A DNA stretch of 64,000 nt from JAFAXD01 sp963816775 (GCA_963816775.1 CAWFLX010000024.1:1-64000); one strand, 5' to 3'; shown: positions 16,296 to 25,642, counted from the first letter of the stretch. Made by a program: numbers and translations. The notes: a model not told the origin generated them from the sequence alone.

Positions 16296-16383
16296 TGGAG
16301 CTTCCTCTTTCGTTGAGATTTTGCAGCCCGATCCGCGCATGGATCGAACTTGGATTAAATCACTGAGGTTATCTTAAATCAAT

Positions 16384-17046
16384 TCAGGCGCCTGGTGTAT
16401 TGTCCTTAGGGGCAAGGGGGCGGCCCGTCGCGGCTACCACGCCGAGCCGCTCGGCGAACAGCACCAGCTCAGCCAACGATCGGACCTCGCACTTCTCCAT
16501 CACCTTCTGACGGTGCGCTTTGACGGTGCGCTCCGATGTTCCCAAGTCACCGGCAATCTGCTTGTTGAGCTTGCCGCGGACCACCAGCGCAAACACCTCG
16601 TTTTCGCGCGGCGTGAGCCGTGACACGCGCGCGCGCAAAGCCCCGAGTTCGTCATCCTGCACGCGCCGTTGCGTATCATGTTCGAGTGCGCGCTCGATGG
16701 CCGCGAGCAGCTTCTGCTTCGCGACCGGTTTGGTGAGGAAATCTTCCGCGCCTGCCTTGATGGCGCGCACACTGGTTGGAATATCGCCGTGACCGGTCAC
16801 GAAAATGATCGGAAGCGGGTTACCGAGCTGCGCGAGGCGATCCTGCAACTGAGGTCCGCTTAGGCCGGACATTCGCACGTCCAGCAGAATACAGCCGGGC
16901 TCGTTAGGGATAGGCGTCGCCAGCAGTTGGTCAGCTGACGCGTAAAGCGCGACGCGATAGCCACAGAGACCGAGGAGGCGTCCCATGGCTGTGCGGAATG
17001 GGGCATCGTCATCGACGATGTGGATCGTGGGTGTTGCAACGGTCAC
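16384..17046 (-). CDS. FixJ-family two-component response regulator
   Basis: The product has about 220 residues: a receiver domain (IHIVDDDAPF acidic pocket, phosphoacceptor Asp in CILLDVRMSG, FVTGHGD and FLTKPV) and a LuxR/FixJ-type DNA-binding domain (LTPRENEVFALVVRG, then NKQIAGDLGTSERTVKAHR). I prefer the GTG at 17046; a TTG six codons upstream is also possible. No histidine kinase is adjacent, so it is an orphan in this window. It lies directly upstream of the aromatic-repeat gene on the same strand, 88 bases apart, and might control it (inference). Confidence 0.88.
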   Translation of the reverse strand: MTVATPTIHIVDDDAPFRTAMGRLLGLCGYRVALYASADQLLATPIPNEPGCILLDVRMSGLSGPQLQDRLAQLGNPLPIIFVTGHGDIPTSVRAIKAGAEDFLTKPVAKQKLLAAIERALEHDTQRRVQDDELGALRARVSRLTPRENEVFALVVRGKLNKQIAGDLGTSERTVKAHRQKVMEKCEVRSLAELVLFAERLGVVAATGRPLAPKDNTPGA

Positions 17047-17144
17047 GAGCCGCGCGCCTACCAATCATCTGGCGAGCACGAGTATACGCGAAAATCGGAG
17101 GCCAGACAGCGCATCGCGTCCATCGCGAACTAGTTCAGCCCAGT

Positions 17145-17417
17145 TCAACACACCCAGGTTTCGCGCCAGCCTACGCCCCAAGGCCGCGGCACCGGATAGC
17201 GGCGCAGGCAATTGTAGACCACCGGGTAAGCGTAGGGCGCCGTCGGAATGACGTAGCCCCAGGGAAAGCTGTAATAGCCCCAGCCCGGATAGAGCACGGC
17301 GTCAGGGCCGCCCCAAGCTGGCCGCCGGCGCCAGCCGCCGGCGGAAGCGTCCTCCGGATATATCCCGGTCAGGAGTGCGGCGAGCGCAAGCGCCGCAATC
17401 AATAGTGTGCGCAGCAT
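17145..17417 (-). CDS. small secreted Trp/Pro/Gly/Tyr-rich protein
   Basis: I chose the ATG at 17417 because AAGG lies about eight bases upstream. The 90-residue product has a signal peptide (about 1-26, DASAG) and a mature part rich in W, P, G and Y (PGWGYYSFPWGYVIP) with cysteines near the C-terminus. Such short secreted proteins are common in Hyphomicrobiales and uncharacterised. A second one with similar style is at 21524. Confidence 0.65.
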   Translation of the reverse strand: MLRTLLIAALALAALLTGIYPEDASAGGWRRRPAWGGPDAVLYPGWGYYSFPWGYVIPTAPYAYPVVYNCLRRYPVPRPWGVGWRETWVC

Positions 17418-17519
17418 GATCACCTTCCCGTTGTCACCATGGGTCGCGAATCAGCTGCGCGATGCTGACGCATCCGCTCAATTCCGGCTAGTGTGGCCGG
17501 AAGCGGACACTAGCGACAT

Positions 17520-18257
17520 TCAGGCCAAATAATCGTGCACGACCTTGCCGAGGCCAAGCGTCAGGTCGGCGATGATATGGATTCCGGACATGACCTCGAG
17601 CACGGGTAGTTCTGCGATTGGTGCCAATGCATGCGGAGCGAGGCTCAGCGCTGCCGGCCCGGTCCAAGCTCCCTTCAGATCGATGTCCTCGAGATAATAT
17701 TCGACGATCTCGCAGATGCGCGGCGTTCCATCGACATGCGGCATGATCTTGAGCAGGAAATTCGGCGCCAGCAGCGACGCTTTCACTGCCGCGAGATCAG
17801 CCGACTTGTGTTTGTAGCCCATGGTGCCGGTCGCGATGCGCACCGGTCCGTAGTCGAGCGTGCCGACTAGCGTATCGATTTGCGCGCGCAGCGTCGGCTT
17901 GGCGAGCTTTTTCGGAAAGCCCCACAACTCGCGTCCGCCCGCAATCGGCGGATGATCGTCGAGGAACATGCAGTGGGAATAACCGCCCTTGCGCCCTTTG
18001 AACGTCACCGGAATGACCTGTCCGCACTCGGTATAGTCGCCGAACCCGGTTGAGTCAGGCATGCGGATGAACTCGAATTTGACCAGCGGCTCCTCGACCA
18101 TCAGCGGTTCCGGCACGAGCTCGCGCAGCTTCTGTGGATCGGTACGATAGGTGACGATCAGAAATTCACGCTGGTAGAACCGGTATGGCCCGATCGGATA
18201 GGCCGGACTGGTCAGCGGCATCGCGAATGCTCGTTTTTTGACTTCACTCTCCTTCAT
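17520..18257 (-). CDS. adc: acetoacetate decarboxylase
   Basis: The 245-residue product has the family signature GGRELWGFPKKLAKP, in which one of the two lysines (about K116/K117) is the Schiff-base lysine that decarboxylates acetoacetate to acetone and CO2. The N-terminal PYRFYQREFLIVTYRTD and the motif YSHCMFLDD also fit. AGGAGA precedes the ATG. Related decarboxylase-fold enzymes act on other keto acids, so the exact substrate is not certain. It may form the start of a minus-strand run but is probably its own unit. Confidence 0.88.
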   Translation of the reverse strand: MKESEVKKRAFAMPLTSPAYPIGPYRFYQREFLIVTYRTDPQKLRELVPEPLMVEEPLVKFEFIRMPDSTGFGDYTECGQVIPVTFKGRKGGYSHCMFLDDHPPIAGGRELWGFPKKLAKPTLRAQIDTLVGTLDYGPVRIATGTMGYKHKSADLAAVKASLLAPNFLLKIMPHVDGTPRICEIVEYYLEDIDLKGAWTGPAALSLAPHALAPIAELPVLEVMSGIHIIADLTLGLGKVVHDYLA

Positions 18258-18370
18258 AGTGATCTCCTGTCGTCATAGTGCCGGCCCTGCGCAGCTTGAA
18301 TCATGCAGGCACTATGCGGGCAAGCGTTTTCAGAACGATGACGGCGACATTCGATGAAGCGCAGGGCAAG

Positions 18371-18398
18371 AAAAAGCCCCGCACGCGAGTGCGGGGCT
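18371..18398 (-). terminator. rho-independent terminator of the MHS transporter gene
   Basis: The stem AGCCCCGCAC / GTGCGGGGCT has ten pairs and a four-base loop, followed on the minus strand by TTTTTC. It lies 56 bases beyond the transporter stop codon. Confidence 0.88.
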
Positions 18399-18453
18399 GC
18401 AATCTTTGGCCGGGCGGCGGAGCATGCCCCGCCGTCCGAGCTTGAACGATCGA

Positions 18454-20146
18454 TCAGGCCGTTCCCGACTGTGCGGCAACACCCGATCCGGTCGCGATGT
18501 CGACATCCTTGGTGTCACGCAGGAACACCGCGCCGATCACGACCGTCATGAGCGCCACGCCGATAGGATACCAAAGGCCGGCATAGATGTTGCCGGTTGC
18601 CGCGACGACCGCGGTGGCGAGCAGCGGCAGCATGCCGCCGAACCAGCCGTTGCCGATGTGGTAGGGCAGCGACATCGAGGTGTAGCGGATCTTGGTCGGG
18701 AACATCTCGACCAGGAACGCTGCGATCGGGCCGTACACCATGGTGACGAAGATCACCATGATCACCAGGATCAACTCGGCCATGACCCAATTGACCTTCG
18801 ATGCGTCGGCCGGCTTCGGAACGATCTTGCCGTCCTTGTCTTTTTGCAGGTTCGGGTAGCCGGCGTCCAAGAACGCGGCGTTCCATTTGGCGGCGTCGAA
18901 GCCGTCGATGGTGGTGGAGCCGAGCTTGAGCGATACCTTGTCGCCCGCGTTCGGCGCGTTCTCGGTTTTGAACGATAGGCCAAGCTTGGTCACGAAATCC
19001 TGTGCCCGGTCGCAGTTCGAGAACTTGGTGAACGCAGTGACGAAGATATGCACCTCACAGGTCGAGGCGTCGGCTGTCACGGTGATCGCATTCTTCTGTT
19101 GGAACGCCTCCAGATCCGGGTTGACGTAGTGGGTCAACGCCGGGAACAGCACCGTGCTGTAGGTGACCGCAGCGATCAGGCATCCCGCGAGGATGATCTT
19201 GAGCCGCCCGATCCGGTCCGACAGCCAACCGAAGAAGATGAAGAACGGCGTGCCGATGATGAGCGAAACGCCGATCAGGACGTAGGCCGGGATGTAGAAC
19301 AGCTTCAGCGTGATGGTAAGGAAGAACAGGGCATAAAACTGGCCCGTGTACCACACCACGCCCTGACCTGCGGTCGCCCCGAGCAGAGCGAGCAGCACGT
19401 ATTTGTTGTTGGGATAGCGGAAGAAGCTCTCGGTCAGCGGGGCTTTCGATCCTTTGCCTTCTTCCTTCATCTTCTGGAAGATCGGCGATTCGTTCAGTCG
19501 CAGGCGAATGTACACCGAGAAGACGAGCAGGATGACCGAGACGATGAACGGAACTCGCCAGCCCCAATCAGCAAACCCTTTTGCGTCCATGAATTCGCGG
19601 CACAGGCCGATGACGAGCAAGGCCAGGAACAACCCGAGCGTCGCCGTCGTCTGGATCCAACTGGTGGCATAGCCGCGTTCGTGGGGCCGCGCGTGCTCCG
19701 CCACATAGGTCGCCGCGCCGCCGTATTCGCCGCCGAGCGCGAGGCCCTGCAACAGACGCAGACTCGACAAGCAGAATCGGCGCGACCCAACCGATGCTGC
19801 TGTATGTCGGAATCAAGCCGACCAGGAACGTCGACGTGCCCATCACCATGATGGTCACGAGGAACGTATATTTCCGGCCGACCAAATCGCCGATACGTCC
19901 GAAGATAATGGCCCCGAACGGGCGCACCAGGAAGCCGGCCGCGTAGGTCGCGAAAGCCGATAGCAAGGCGGCGGTATCGTTACCGGGCGGAAAGAACAAT
20001 GCCGCGAAAAACGGCGCCAGCACTGCATAAAGATAAAAGTCGTACCATTCGAACACGGTGCCTAGCGACGAGGCGAAGATGACGAACTTCTCCTCGCCGG
20101 TCATTCCGGCGCCGCGCACGGAAGTCTGCGTCAACGTGGTTGCCAT
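18454..20146 (-). pseudogene. MHS-family MFS transporter, interrupted by a frameshift
   Basis: Two overlapping frames make one protein of about 560 residues. The first (20146 to about 19770) starts MATTLTQ and has EWYDFYLYAVLAPFFAALFF and GRIGDLVGRKYTF. The second (about 19770 to 18454) continues with LRLLQGLALGGEYGG and the remaining helices. One base is missing near 19765-19772. The layout and the long hydrophilic loop fit the metabolite:H+ symporter group (ProP, ShiA, KgtP-like) of the inner membrane. The substrate is unknown. With rpoB also shifted, a sequence error is as likely as a true pseudogene. Confidence 0.8.
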
Positions 20147-20315
20147 TGGCGTTTTGTCCCCTGAGCTTATGCGGGAGCGCCGGCGCGCACGCCTGACGCC
20201 GCCCCATCAGACGGTAATCGCGTCCGTGGTTGCGTGTCTGTGCGCAACTGGTCTTAGGTCTAAAGTCGAATGCGCCGGTGACCGCGCAGACTGCCGCGCC
20301 GCGACAAAGGGCAGT

Positions 20316-21131
20316 CTAGGTCATATGGCCCGCAATTCGCGTCGTCGCGATATAAAGGCCTAACGCCGCTGCGTTGGATACGTTCAGGCTCTTGAGGCGC
20401 CCCGGTAACGCAAGCCGCGCCACCAAGTCGCAGGTCGCGCGCGTCAATTGCCGCAAACCCTTGCCTTCCGCGCCCAGCACCAGTCCGAGTGGCGCGCGCA
20501 GCGGGGCCGTCGCCAAATCGAACTCGCCGGACGAGTCGAGCCCGACCACGAACACGTTCTTATCCTTAAGCGTATCGATGGCGCGCGCGAGGTTGGGGAC
20601 GGTGACCATCTGCACATATTCCAGAGCACCGGAGGCAGCCTTGGCCAACACGCCGGTCGCTTCCGGGCTATGACGCAGCGTGGTGACGACGGACGCCACG
20701 CCGAACGCCGCGGCTGAACGCAGGATTGCGCCAACATTGTGCGGATCCGTGATCTGATCGAGAACGAGGATGATCCCTTCCGACGCCAACTCGTCGATAT
20801 CGGGCGAAGGCAGGGGATCGGCCTCGGCGAGCAGGCCCTGGTGCACCGCATCCGGTCCAACAAGGGCTGCGATGGTTTCGGGTCGCACGAGCTCAAACTC
20901 CGCCGGGAGCTTGGTCCCACTATCGGCCAAGCGACGCGCGGCGTTCTCGGTCGCAAGCAGACGGTGCAGCTTGCGAGCGGGGTTTTCCAGCGCCGCTTTC
21001 ACGCTGTGCCAGCCATAGAGAATCACCGGCCCATCGCGATCGCGTGGAGCAGGCCGCTGGTTTATCCGGCGCTGCGGTCCCAGCGCCCGGTCACCGCGCT
21101 TTCCGCGTCGCTTTGGATTGAATTCGCGCAT
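20316..21131 (-). CDS. rlmB: 23S rRNA (guanosine-2'-O-) methyltransferase, TrmH/SpoU family
   Basis: The product has about 271 residues from the ATG at 21131; TTG/GTG starts near 21210 would add 27. It has a basic N-terminal tail, a small substrate-binding domain (VILYGWHSVKAALENP) and the SPOUT fold: NVGAILRSAAAFGVASVV, LGAEGKGLR and LNVSNAAALGLY, which form the knotted SAM site. RlmB methylates G2251 in the 23S rRNA peptidyl-transferase loop. It is divergent from tRNA-Tyr. Confidence 0.88.
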   Translation of the reverse strand: MREFNPKRRGKRGDRALGPQRRINQRPAPRDRDGPVILYGWHSVKAALENPARKLHRLLATENAARRLADSGTKLPAEFELVRPETIAALVGPDAVHQGLLAEADPLPSPDIDELASEGIILVLDQITDPHNVGAILRSAAAFGVASVVTTLRHSPEATGVLAKAASGALEYVQMVTVPNLARAIDTLKDKNVFVVGLDSSGEFDLATAPLRAPLGLVLGAEGKGLRQLTRATCDLVARLALPGRLKSLNVSNAAALGLYIATTRIAGHMT

Positions 21132-21202
21132 TTGCTGTCGTCCGGTCAGGCTCGGGCTGCTGGCGGCCGAGGTTCTGTGTCGTTGCCCCGGATTTTTGAG
21201 GG

Positions 21203-21232
21203 TTGACACCAAACAGATGCGTCACCCATAAC
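21203..21232 (+). promoter_or_regulatory. predicted promoter of tRNA-Tyr
   Basis: TTGACA (21203-21208) is separated by 18 bases from CATAAC (21227-21232). The tRNA begins 55 bases after the -10. The -35 is perfect, the -10 matches moderately. Confidence 0.5.
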
Positions 21233-21286
21233 GCGTGCGCGCCCGAAAGGGAAAATCCTTTCCGGCGGTTGCCTCACGCTGACGCA

Positions 21287-21371
21287 GGGGGAATGTCCCG
21301 AGCGGCAAAGGGGGCGGACTGTAAATCCGCTGGCTTAGCCTTCGCAGGTTCGAGTCCTGCTTCCCCCACCA
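21287..21371 (+). tRNA. tRNA-Tyr (GUA)
   Basis: The acceptor GGGGGAA pairs with TTCCCCC. The anticodon loop is CTGTAAA with anticodon GTA, the long variable arm is typical of type II tRNA-Tyr, the T arm is GCAGGTTCGAGTCCTGC, and CCA is encoded. Confidence 0.97.
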
Positions 21372-21523
21372 ATCTTCACCTGAAGGTGCGACACGTGAGT
21401 CCGTCTTCCATGGTCAGGGCGAGCACGTGGAGGCGTGCTGGACTTCCGATTGACCAGCGGTGATATTCGGCGGCCTTTCCTCACGAGCGCTCATCGACGC
21501 GTCATCGAAATTCCGGGTCCGCC

Positions 21524-21817
21524 ATGAAAATCCTGCCGATCCTTATCCTCGCGTGCGCTGTCGTGTTGACGGCGTCCACCAGTGCCGATGCATACCGATA
21601 CCGACCCTTCTACGACGCAGTTTACATCGGCTCGAAGCGGCATCTGGGTTATCGAGGCTATCTTTACGACTTTGGCGGGCCAGCTTATGCGCTGGGCGAT
21701 CCCGCCTACGGCGGATGCCGGCGGGGATACGAACTTGTCGCAACCGCGTGGGGCCCGCGCCGAGTTCGCGTTCGGCTGTGTCCGGCGGGATCTGGAATCT
21801 ATCGCTCCCGATACTGA
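21524..21817 (+). CDS. small secreted Tyr/Arg/Gly-rich protein
   Basis: The 97-residue product has a signal peptide (about 1-23, STSADA) and a mature part rich in Y, R and G with two cysteines (GGCRRGYELVATAWGPRRVR). It lies between tRNA-Tyr and tRNA-Gly, so its transcript may continue into tRNA-Gly 20 bases downstream. Function unknown. It is similar in style to the protein at 17145 but not clearly homologous. Confidence 0.65.
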   Translation: MKILPILILACAVVLTASTSADAYRYRPFYDAVYIGSKRHLGYRGYLYDFGGPAYALGDPAYGGCRRGYELVATAWGPRRVRVRLCPAGSGIYRSRY

Positions 21818-21837
21818 CCCAATTGTCAGTTTTCGGC

Positions 21838-21911
21838 GCGGGTGTAGCTCAATGGTAGAGCAACAGCCTTCCAAGCTGATGACGAGGGTTCGATTCCCTT
21901 CACCCGCTCCA
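21838..21911 (+). tRNA. tRNA-Gly (UCC)
   Basis: The acceptor GCGGGTG pairs with CACCCGC. The D arm is GCTC-AATGGTA-GAGC, the anticodon loop CTTCCAA has anticodon TCC, the T arm has GGTTCGATTCC, and CCA is encoded. Confidence 0.97.
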
Positions 21912-22197
21912 AACGCTCCAACACCAACGAAGAAGCAAGTTGCCGGATAGCGGTCGGCGCGGCCCGCTGGATCGCTGCTCCGTCGGCGCGGCGCGACCGC
22001 AAGCCACAAAACCAACGGCGCCCCTCGCGTCCACAGGAGCGGCTCACCAAGCAGAAGTCGAAACATCTGTTTGGGTCGCACCACTGGACACCGGGGCGCC
22101 GCGTTTTTGTTTCAGCGCGCCTCTACACGGCCGCGTACCACCTCGGATCAGGTCCGAGATGGATATTGTCTCAAAAAGATGTTCGCTGCTGCGGTCG

Positions 22198-22395
22198 TCA
22201 GCGGCGATGACCGATGGGCAGCCCGAGCGAGAGCGCCTTTTGCCGGATCGCGCCCGCCGAACGCTTCAGCGTGCGTGCAATCGATGCCACCGGTGTCTTC
22301 TTCTTGGAATGCCCTTTGAGCGCGCTGACGTCGCCCTTGGTCCACGCCCGTCGCTTGGATCGCGAGGACTTCTTGCTCGTCGCTTTCTTCGCCAT
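22198..22395 (-). CDS. small basic protein, possibly DNA-binding
   Basis: The ATG at 22395 has GGGAGA about eight bases upstream. The 65-residue product begins with a lysine/serine-rich tail (MAKKATSKKSSRSKRRAW). A helix-turn-helix-like segment follows (TPVASIARTLKRSAGAIRQK), ending GLPIGHRR. Such short conserved proteins occur in Hyphomicrobiales genomes; a nucleoid or regulatory role is inferred from charge and fold only. Confidence 0.65.
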   Translation of the reverse strand: MAKKATSKKSSRSKRRAWTKGDVSALKGHSKKKTPVASIARTLKRSAGAIRQKALSLGLPIGHRR

Positions 22396-23245
22396 GTCGA
22401 TCGTCTCCCTGACATTAGCCCTGCCTGCTAGCACGAAACAACCAGCGATTCGCAAGCTTGTTTCAGAACTATTTGAGGAAGGTCTCCGGGATGTGAGGGT
22501 TAAATCGCTCGAATGTCAAGCTCTGATCAACAACTTCACGCGGTGCAACCCCGGAAAATGCTGCAAGATCATCAATCGGCGCTGCAGAATGGCAACGCCA
22601 AGTTGTTTTTGCAGGCGGCAAAAGATGGGCGATATCGAGCAACAACAACACGTGTTAACTAGTTTTGTCCAAAAATCAATTTTCGCCACAGCCCAATTAT
22701 GACAATCCGAATTCCTGATCGCTGATCATTGTTTTTGATCTGCACGCGGAACGTATCGCGGTATTTCTGCACTGTAAGCGCCAAATTTCGATTGGGCGCC
22801 TCTATTAGATCGTTTTGGCATGGGTACGCGAAACGGCGGTGAAGAAAACCGGCGACGCACACGACGCTGCGTTCGGAGAACAAACAAAGAATTGGCGGGC
22901 GTGCGGTGGCCCGGCGACTCTGTTGACCCGCGGGTCGAGAATGGGAGTTCAACAAAACGCGGGACGAGCGGGACGGATTGTTGCTGGAGCCGGTACGCCG
23001 GATTTGCCCCCCAGTCGGTCGTCATCCGAGCCGCCCCCGTTCTCCAACCGCGGACCAAGGGGCTGCCTGCGCTGTAAAGCGGGGCCGAAAGGGAGGGGAG
23101 CGATTGATGGTTGGCGCATGCGGCGAAGGACCGGCGTCTTCGATAATCTTGCGACCTGCAAACCCGTAGCCTACTTTTCGAGAGGACACCCGGCGTATGG
23201 ACCGCTGGCTGACTGATCTATATAGACTCCGCGATCACGGCTCCT
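22396..23245. other. 850-base gap upstream of tRNA-Trp
   Basis: No supportable gene is seen. The part 22630-22760 is AT-rich. TATATA at 23219-23224 is a likely -10 for tRNA-Trp with no matching -35. In many proteobacteria a tuf gene stands between tRNA-Gly and tRNA-Trp; I see no EF-Tu remnant here. Confidence 0.5.
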
Positions 23246-23322
23246 AGGAGTGTAGCTCAATTGGTCAGAGCACCGGTCTCCAAAACCGGGGGTTGGGGGT
23301 TCGAGTCCCTCCACTCCTGCCA
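23246..23322 (+). tRNA. tRNA-Trp (CCA)
   Basis: The acceptor AGGAGTG pairs with CACTCCT. The anticodon loop CTCCAAA has anticodon CCA, the T arm has GGTTCGAGTCC, and the terminal CCA is encoded. It lies upstream of secE in the usual order. Confidence 0.97.
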
Positions 23323-23560
23323 GCCGGGCGGGGCGGTTGCGATCGTGGGGCGGCGGAGCCGGGACAGAAGAAGGGTCGCGAACGCTTGACGGTCGCCGCT
23401 ACCGGCAGTAGGAAGCTGCCATCGCTTGCGGCCCGGTTGCCGGACTTCCGCGGCGAACGTACCCCCAAATAGGAACCGCCGTTCGGTCTCATCCTTCAAG
23501 GTTGGGCTTCGCGTACTTATTTGACGGGAGCAGCAACCAAGTCACGGTGGCATATCGGCG

Positions 23561-23758
23561 ATGGCAAAAGTCAGCCCGTTCAAATTCCTGCAAGAAGTTC
23601 GCGCGGAGACCCAGAAAGTCACCTGGCCGAGCCGGCGCGAAACCATGATTACCACATTGATGGTCTTCATCATGGTCACAGCGGCGTCGATCTTCTTTCT
23701 GCTCGCGGATACGGTGATCCGCTATTTTATTACCTTTGTGCTCGGCATCGGAAACTGA
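23561..23758 (+). CDS. secE: preprotein translocase subunit SecE
   Basis: The product has 65 residues with one membrane helix, the short single-span form. The cytoplasmic amphipathic part has the conserved EVRAETQKVTWPSRRET. SecE clamps the SecY halves in the SecYEG channel; secY is at 50953. It is followed after nine bases by nusG, as in most bacteria. Confidence 0.97.
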   Translation: MAKVSPFKFLQEVRAETQKVTWPSRRETMITTLMVFIMVTAASIFFLLADTVIRYFITFVLGIGN

Positions 23759-23767
23759 GGCAACGCC

Positions 23768-24298
23768 ATGGCCAAGCGCTGGTACGTCATCCACGCCTAC
23801 TCCAATTTCGAGAAGAAAGTTTCCGAGTCAATCCGTGAGCAGGCCAAGCAGCGAGGTCTCGCCGATCTGTTCGACGAAATCCTGGTGCCGATCGAAAAAG
23901 TCACCGAAGTCCGGCGTGGCAAGAAAGTCGACGCCGAACGCAAATTCTTCCCGGGATATGTGTTGGCGAAGATGGATATGACGGATGAGGCCTTTCACCT
24001 CATCAAGAACACCCCCAAGGTCACCGGCTTTCTCGGCGCCGACAACAAGCCGATGGCGATTTCGGATGCGGAAGCGGCGCGCATCATCCACCAGGTGCAG
24101 GAGGGGATAGAGCGGCCGAAGCCGTCGGTTTCCTTCGAGGTCGGCGAGCAGGTGCGCGTGTCCGACGGTCCGTTCGCGTCATTCAACGGCGTGGTCGAAG
24201 AAGTCGACGACGCGCGCTCGCGCCTCAAGGTCGCGGTGTCGATCTTCGGGCGCGCGACGCCCGTGGAATTGGAGTTCGGCCAAGTCGAAAAAAGCTGA
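23768..24298 (+). CDS. nusG: transcription termination/antitermination factor NusG
   Basis: The 176-residue product has the NGN domain (KRWYVIHAYSNFEKKV) that binds RNA polymerase and the C-terminal KOW domain (EQVRVSDGPFASFNGVVEEV) that contacts Rho or ribosomal protein S10. It is probably co-transcribed with secE. The gap to rplK is 214 bases and holds a palindromic repeat. Confidence 0.97.
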   Translation: MAKRWYVIHAYSNFEKKVSESIREQAKQRGLADLFDEILVPIEKVTEVRRGKKVDAERKFFPGYVLAKMDMTDEAFHLIKNTPKVTGFLGADNKPMAISDAEAARIIHQVQEGIERPKPSVSFEVGEQVRVSDGPFASFNGVVEEVDDARSRLKVAVSIFGRATPVELEFGQVEKS

Positions 24299-24370
24299 GC
24301 CACGAGCATTTTCAGGAAAGGTCGACACCGGTTTTCCGTAGAAGAAAAAGGCGACCAATAAGACTGAAGG

Positions 24371-24404
24371 CTCATGCCCGGGCTTGACCCGGACATCCCG
24401 GGCA
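24371..24404. repeat. GC-rich palindromic repeat between nusG and rplK
   Basis: CATGCCCGGGCTTGACCCGG and a following ATCCCGGGC form overlapping inverted repeats. It is related to the elements at 31643, 40933 and 55053 through the shared GCCCGGGCTTG / CCCGG motifs. Confidence 0.55.
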
Positions 24405-24512
24405 ACGCAGAAGACGGACCCGTGGGAGGTGACGGCGGCTGCCAACCGCCCAGACCCGCACCACGGCCCCTGACGAGCCGGCGTTTCCCGGTGCACGAAC
24501 AGGAGAGAGTAC

Positions 24513-24941
24513 ATGGCAAAGAAAGTCACTGGCTTCCTGAAGCTTCAGGTGCCGGCCGGGGCGGCAAACCCGTCGCCGCCGATCGGGCCCGCGCTTGGCC
24601 AGCGCGGCCTCAACATCATGGAATTCTGCAAGTCCTTCAACGCGCAGACCCAGCAGCTGGAAAAGGGCTCGCCGATTCCGGTCATTATTACGATCTATCA
24701 GGATCGCTCCTTCACCTTCGAGATGCGCACACCGCCGGTTTCTTATTTCATCAAGAAAGCGGCGAAGCTCGAAAGCGGGTCGAAGGCGCCTGGCCGCGAC
24801 AAGGTCGGGAGCATCACCAAGGCGCAGGTCAAGGAGATCGCCGAGAAGAAGGCGAAGGACTTGAATTCGGCGACGATCGAAGCAGCCATGCGGATGGTTG
24901 AAGGGTCCGCCCGCTCTATGGGCATCGAGGTGAGGGATTAA
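24513..24941 (+). CDS. rplK: 50S ribosomal protein L11
   Basis: The 142-residue product has the proline-rich switch PSPPIGPALGQRGLNIMEFC and an RNA-binding C-terminal domain. It binds the GTPase-associated centre of 23S rRNA. Length is normal. It is four bases upstream of rplA, the usual two-gene unit in which L1 represses translation. Confidence 0.97.
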   Translation: MAKKVTGFLKLQVPAGAANPSPPIGPALGQRGLNIMEFCKSFNAQTQQLEKGSPIPVIITIYQDRSFTFEMRTPPVSYFIKKAAKLESGSKAPGRDKVGSITKAQVKEIAEKKAKDLNSATIEAAMRMVEGSARSMGIEVRD

Positions 24942-24946
24942 GAGCA

Positions 24947-25642
24947 ATGGCTACGCACGGCAAACGTACGATGAGCGCGCGCGAGGGCGTCGATCGCACC
25001 AAGCTCTACCCGATCGAGGAGGCGGTGAAGCTTGTGAAGGATCGGTCCAACGCCAAGTTCGACGAGACGATCGAAATTGCGATGAATTTGGGCGTTGATC
25101 CCCGCCACTCCGACCAGATGGTGCGCGGTGTGGTCAATCTGCCAAATGGGTCCGGCCGATCCCAGCGCGTCGCCGTATTCGCGCGCGGCGCCAAGGCGGA
25201 CGAGGCCAAGGCTGCGGGCGCGGACGTGGTCGGGGCTGAGGACCTTGTCGAGAAGGTCAACGCTGGCCAGATTGATTTCGACCGCTGCATCGCCACGCCC
25301 GATCTCATGCCGTTGGTAGGCCGTTTGGGTAAAGTGTTGGGTCCGCGCGGCCTGATGCCAAACCCCAAGGTCGGTACGGTCACGATGGATGTCACGTCCG
25401 CGGTCAAGGGCGCGAAGGGCGGCTCGGTCGAGTTCCGCGTCGAAAAAGCCGGCATTGTTCAAGCCGGTGTCGGAAAATCGTCGTTTGACGCCCAGAAACT
25501 GGTGGAAAATATCAAGGCCTTCGCGGATGCGGTGCAAAAGGCCAAGCCGCCAGGCGCTAAGGGGCATTTCATCAATCGGGTCGCAATCTCATCGACCATG
25601 GGCCCCGGTGTCAAAGTAGAGCCCTCGAGCTTGTTCGGTTGA
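24947..25642 (+). CDS. rplA: 50S ribosomal protein L1
   Basis: The 231-residue product has the conserved MPLVGRLGKVLGPRGLMPNP loop. It forms the L1 stalk that moves deacylated tRNA out of the E site, and in most bacteria it represses rplKA translation. The ribosome binding site AGAGCA overlaps the end of rplK. Confidence 0.97.
   Translation: MATHGKRTMSAREGVDRTKLYPIEEAVKLVKDRSNAKFDETIEIAMNLGVDPRHSDQMVRGVVNLPNGSGRSQRVAVFARGAKADEAKAAGADVVGAEDLVEKVNAGQIDFDRCIATPDLMPLVGRLGKVLGPRGLMPNPKVGTVTMDVTSAVKGAKGGSVEFRVEKAGIVQAGVGKSSFDAQKLVENIKAFADAVQKAKPPGAKGHFINRVAISSTMGPGVKVEPSSLFG

Noticed and set aside
22815..23216. A 133-codon plus-strand frame before tRNA-Trp
   Set aside because: No ribosome binding site or recognisable domain; an overlapping frame in the same DNA is equally long.
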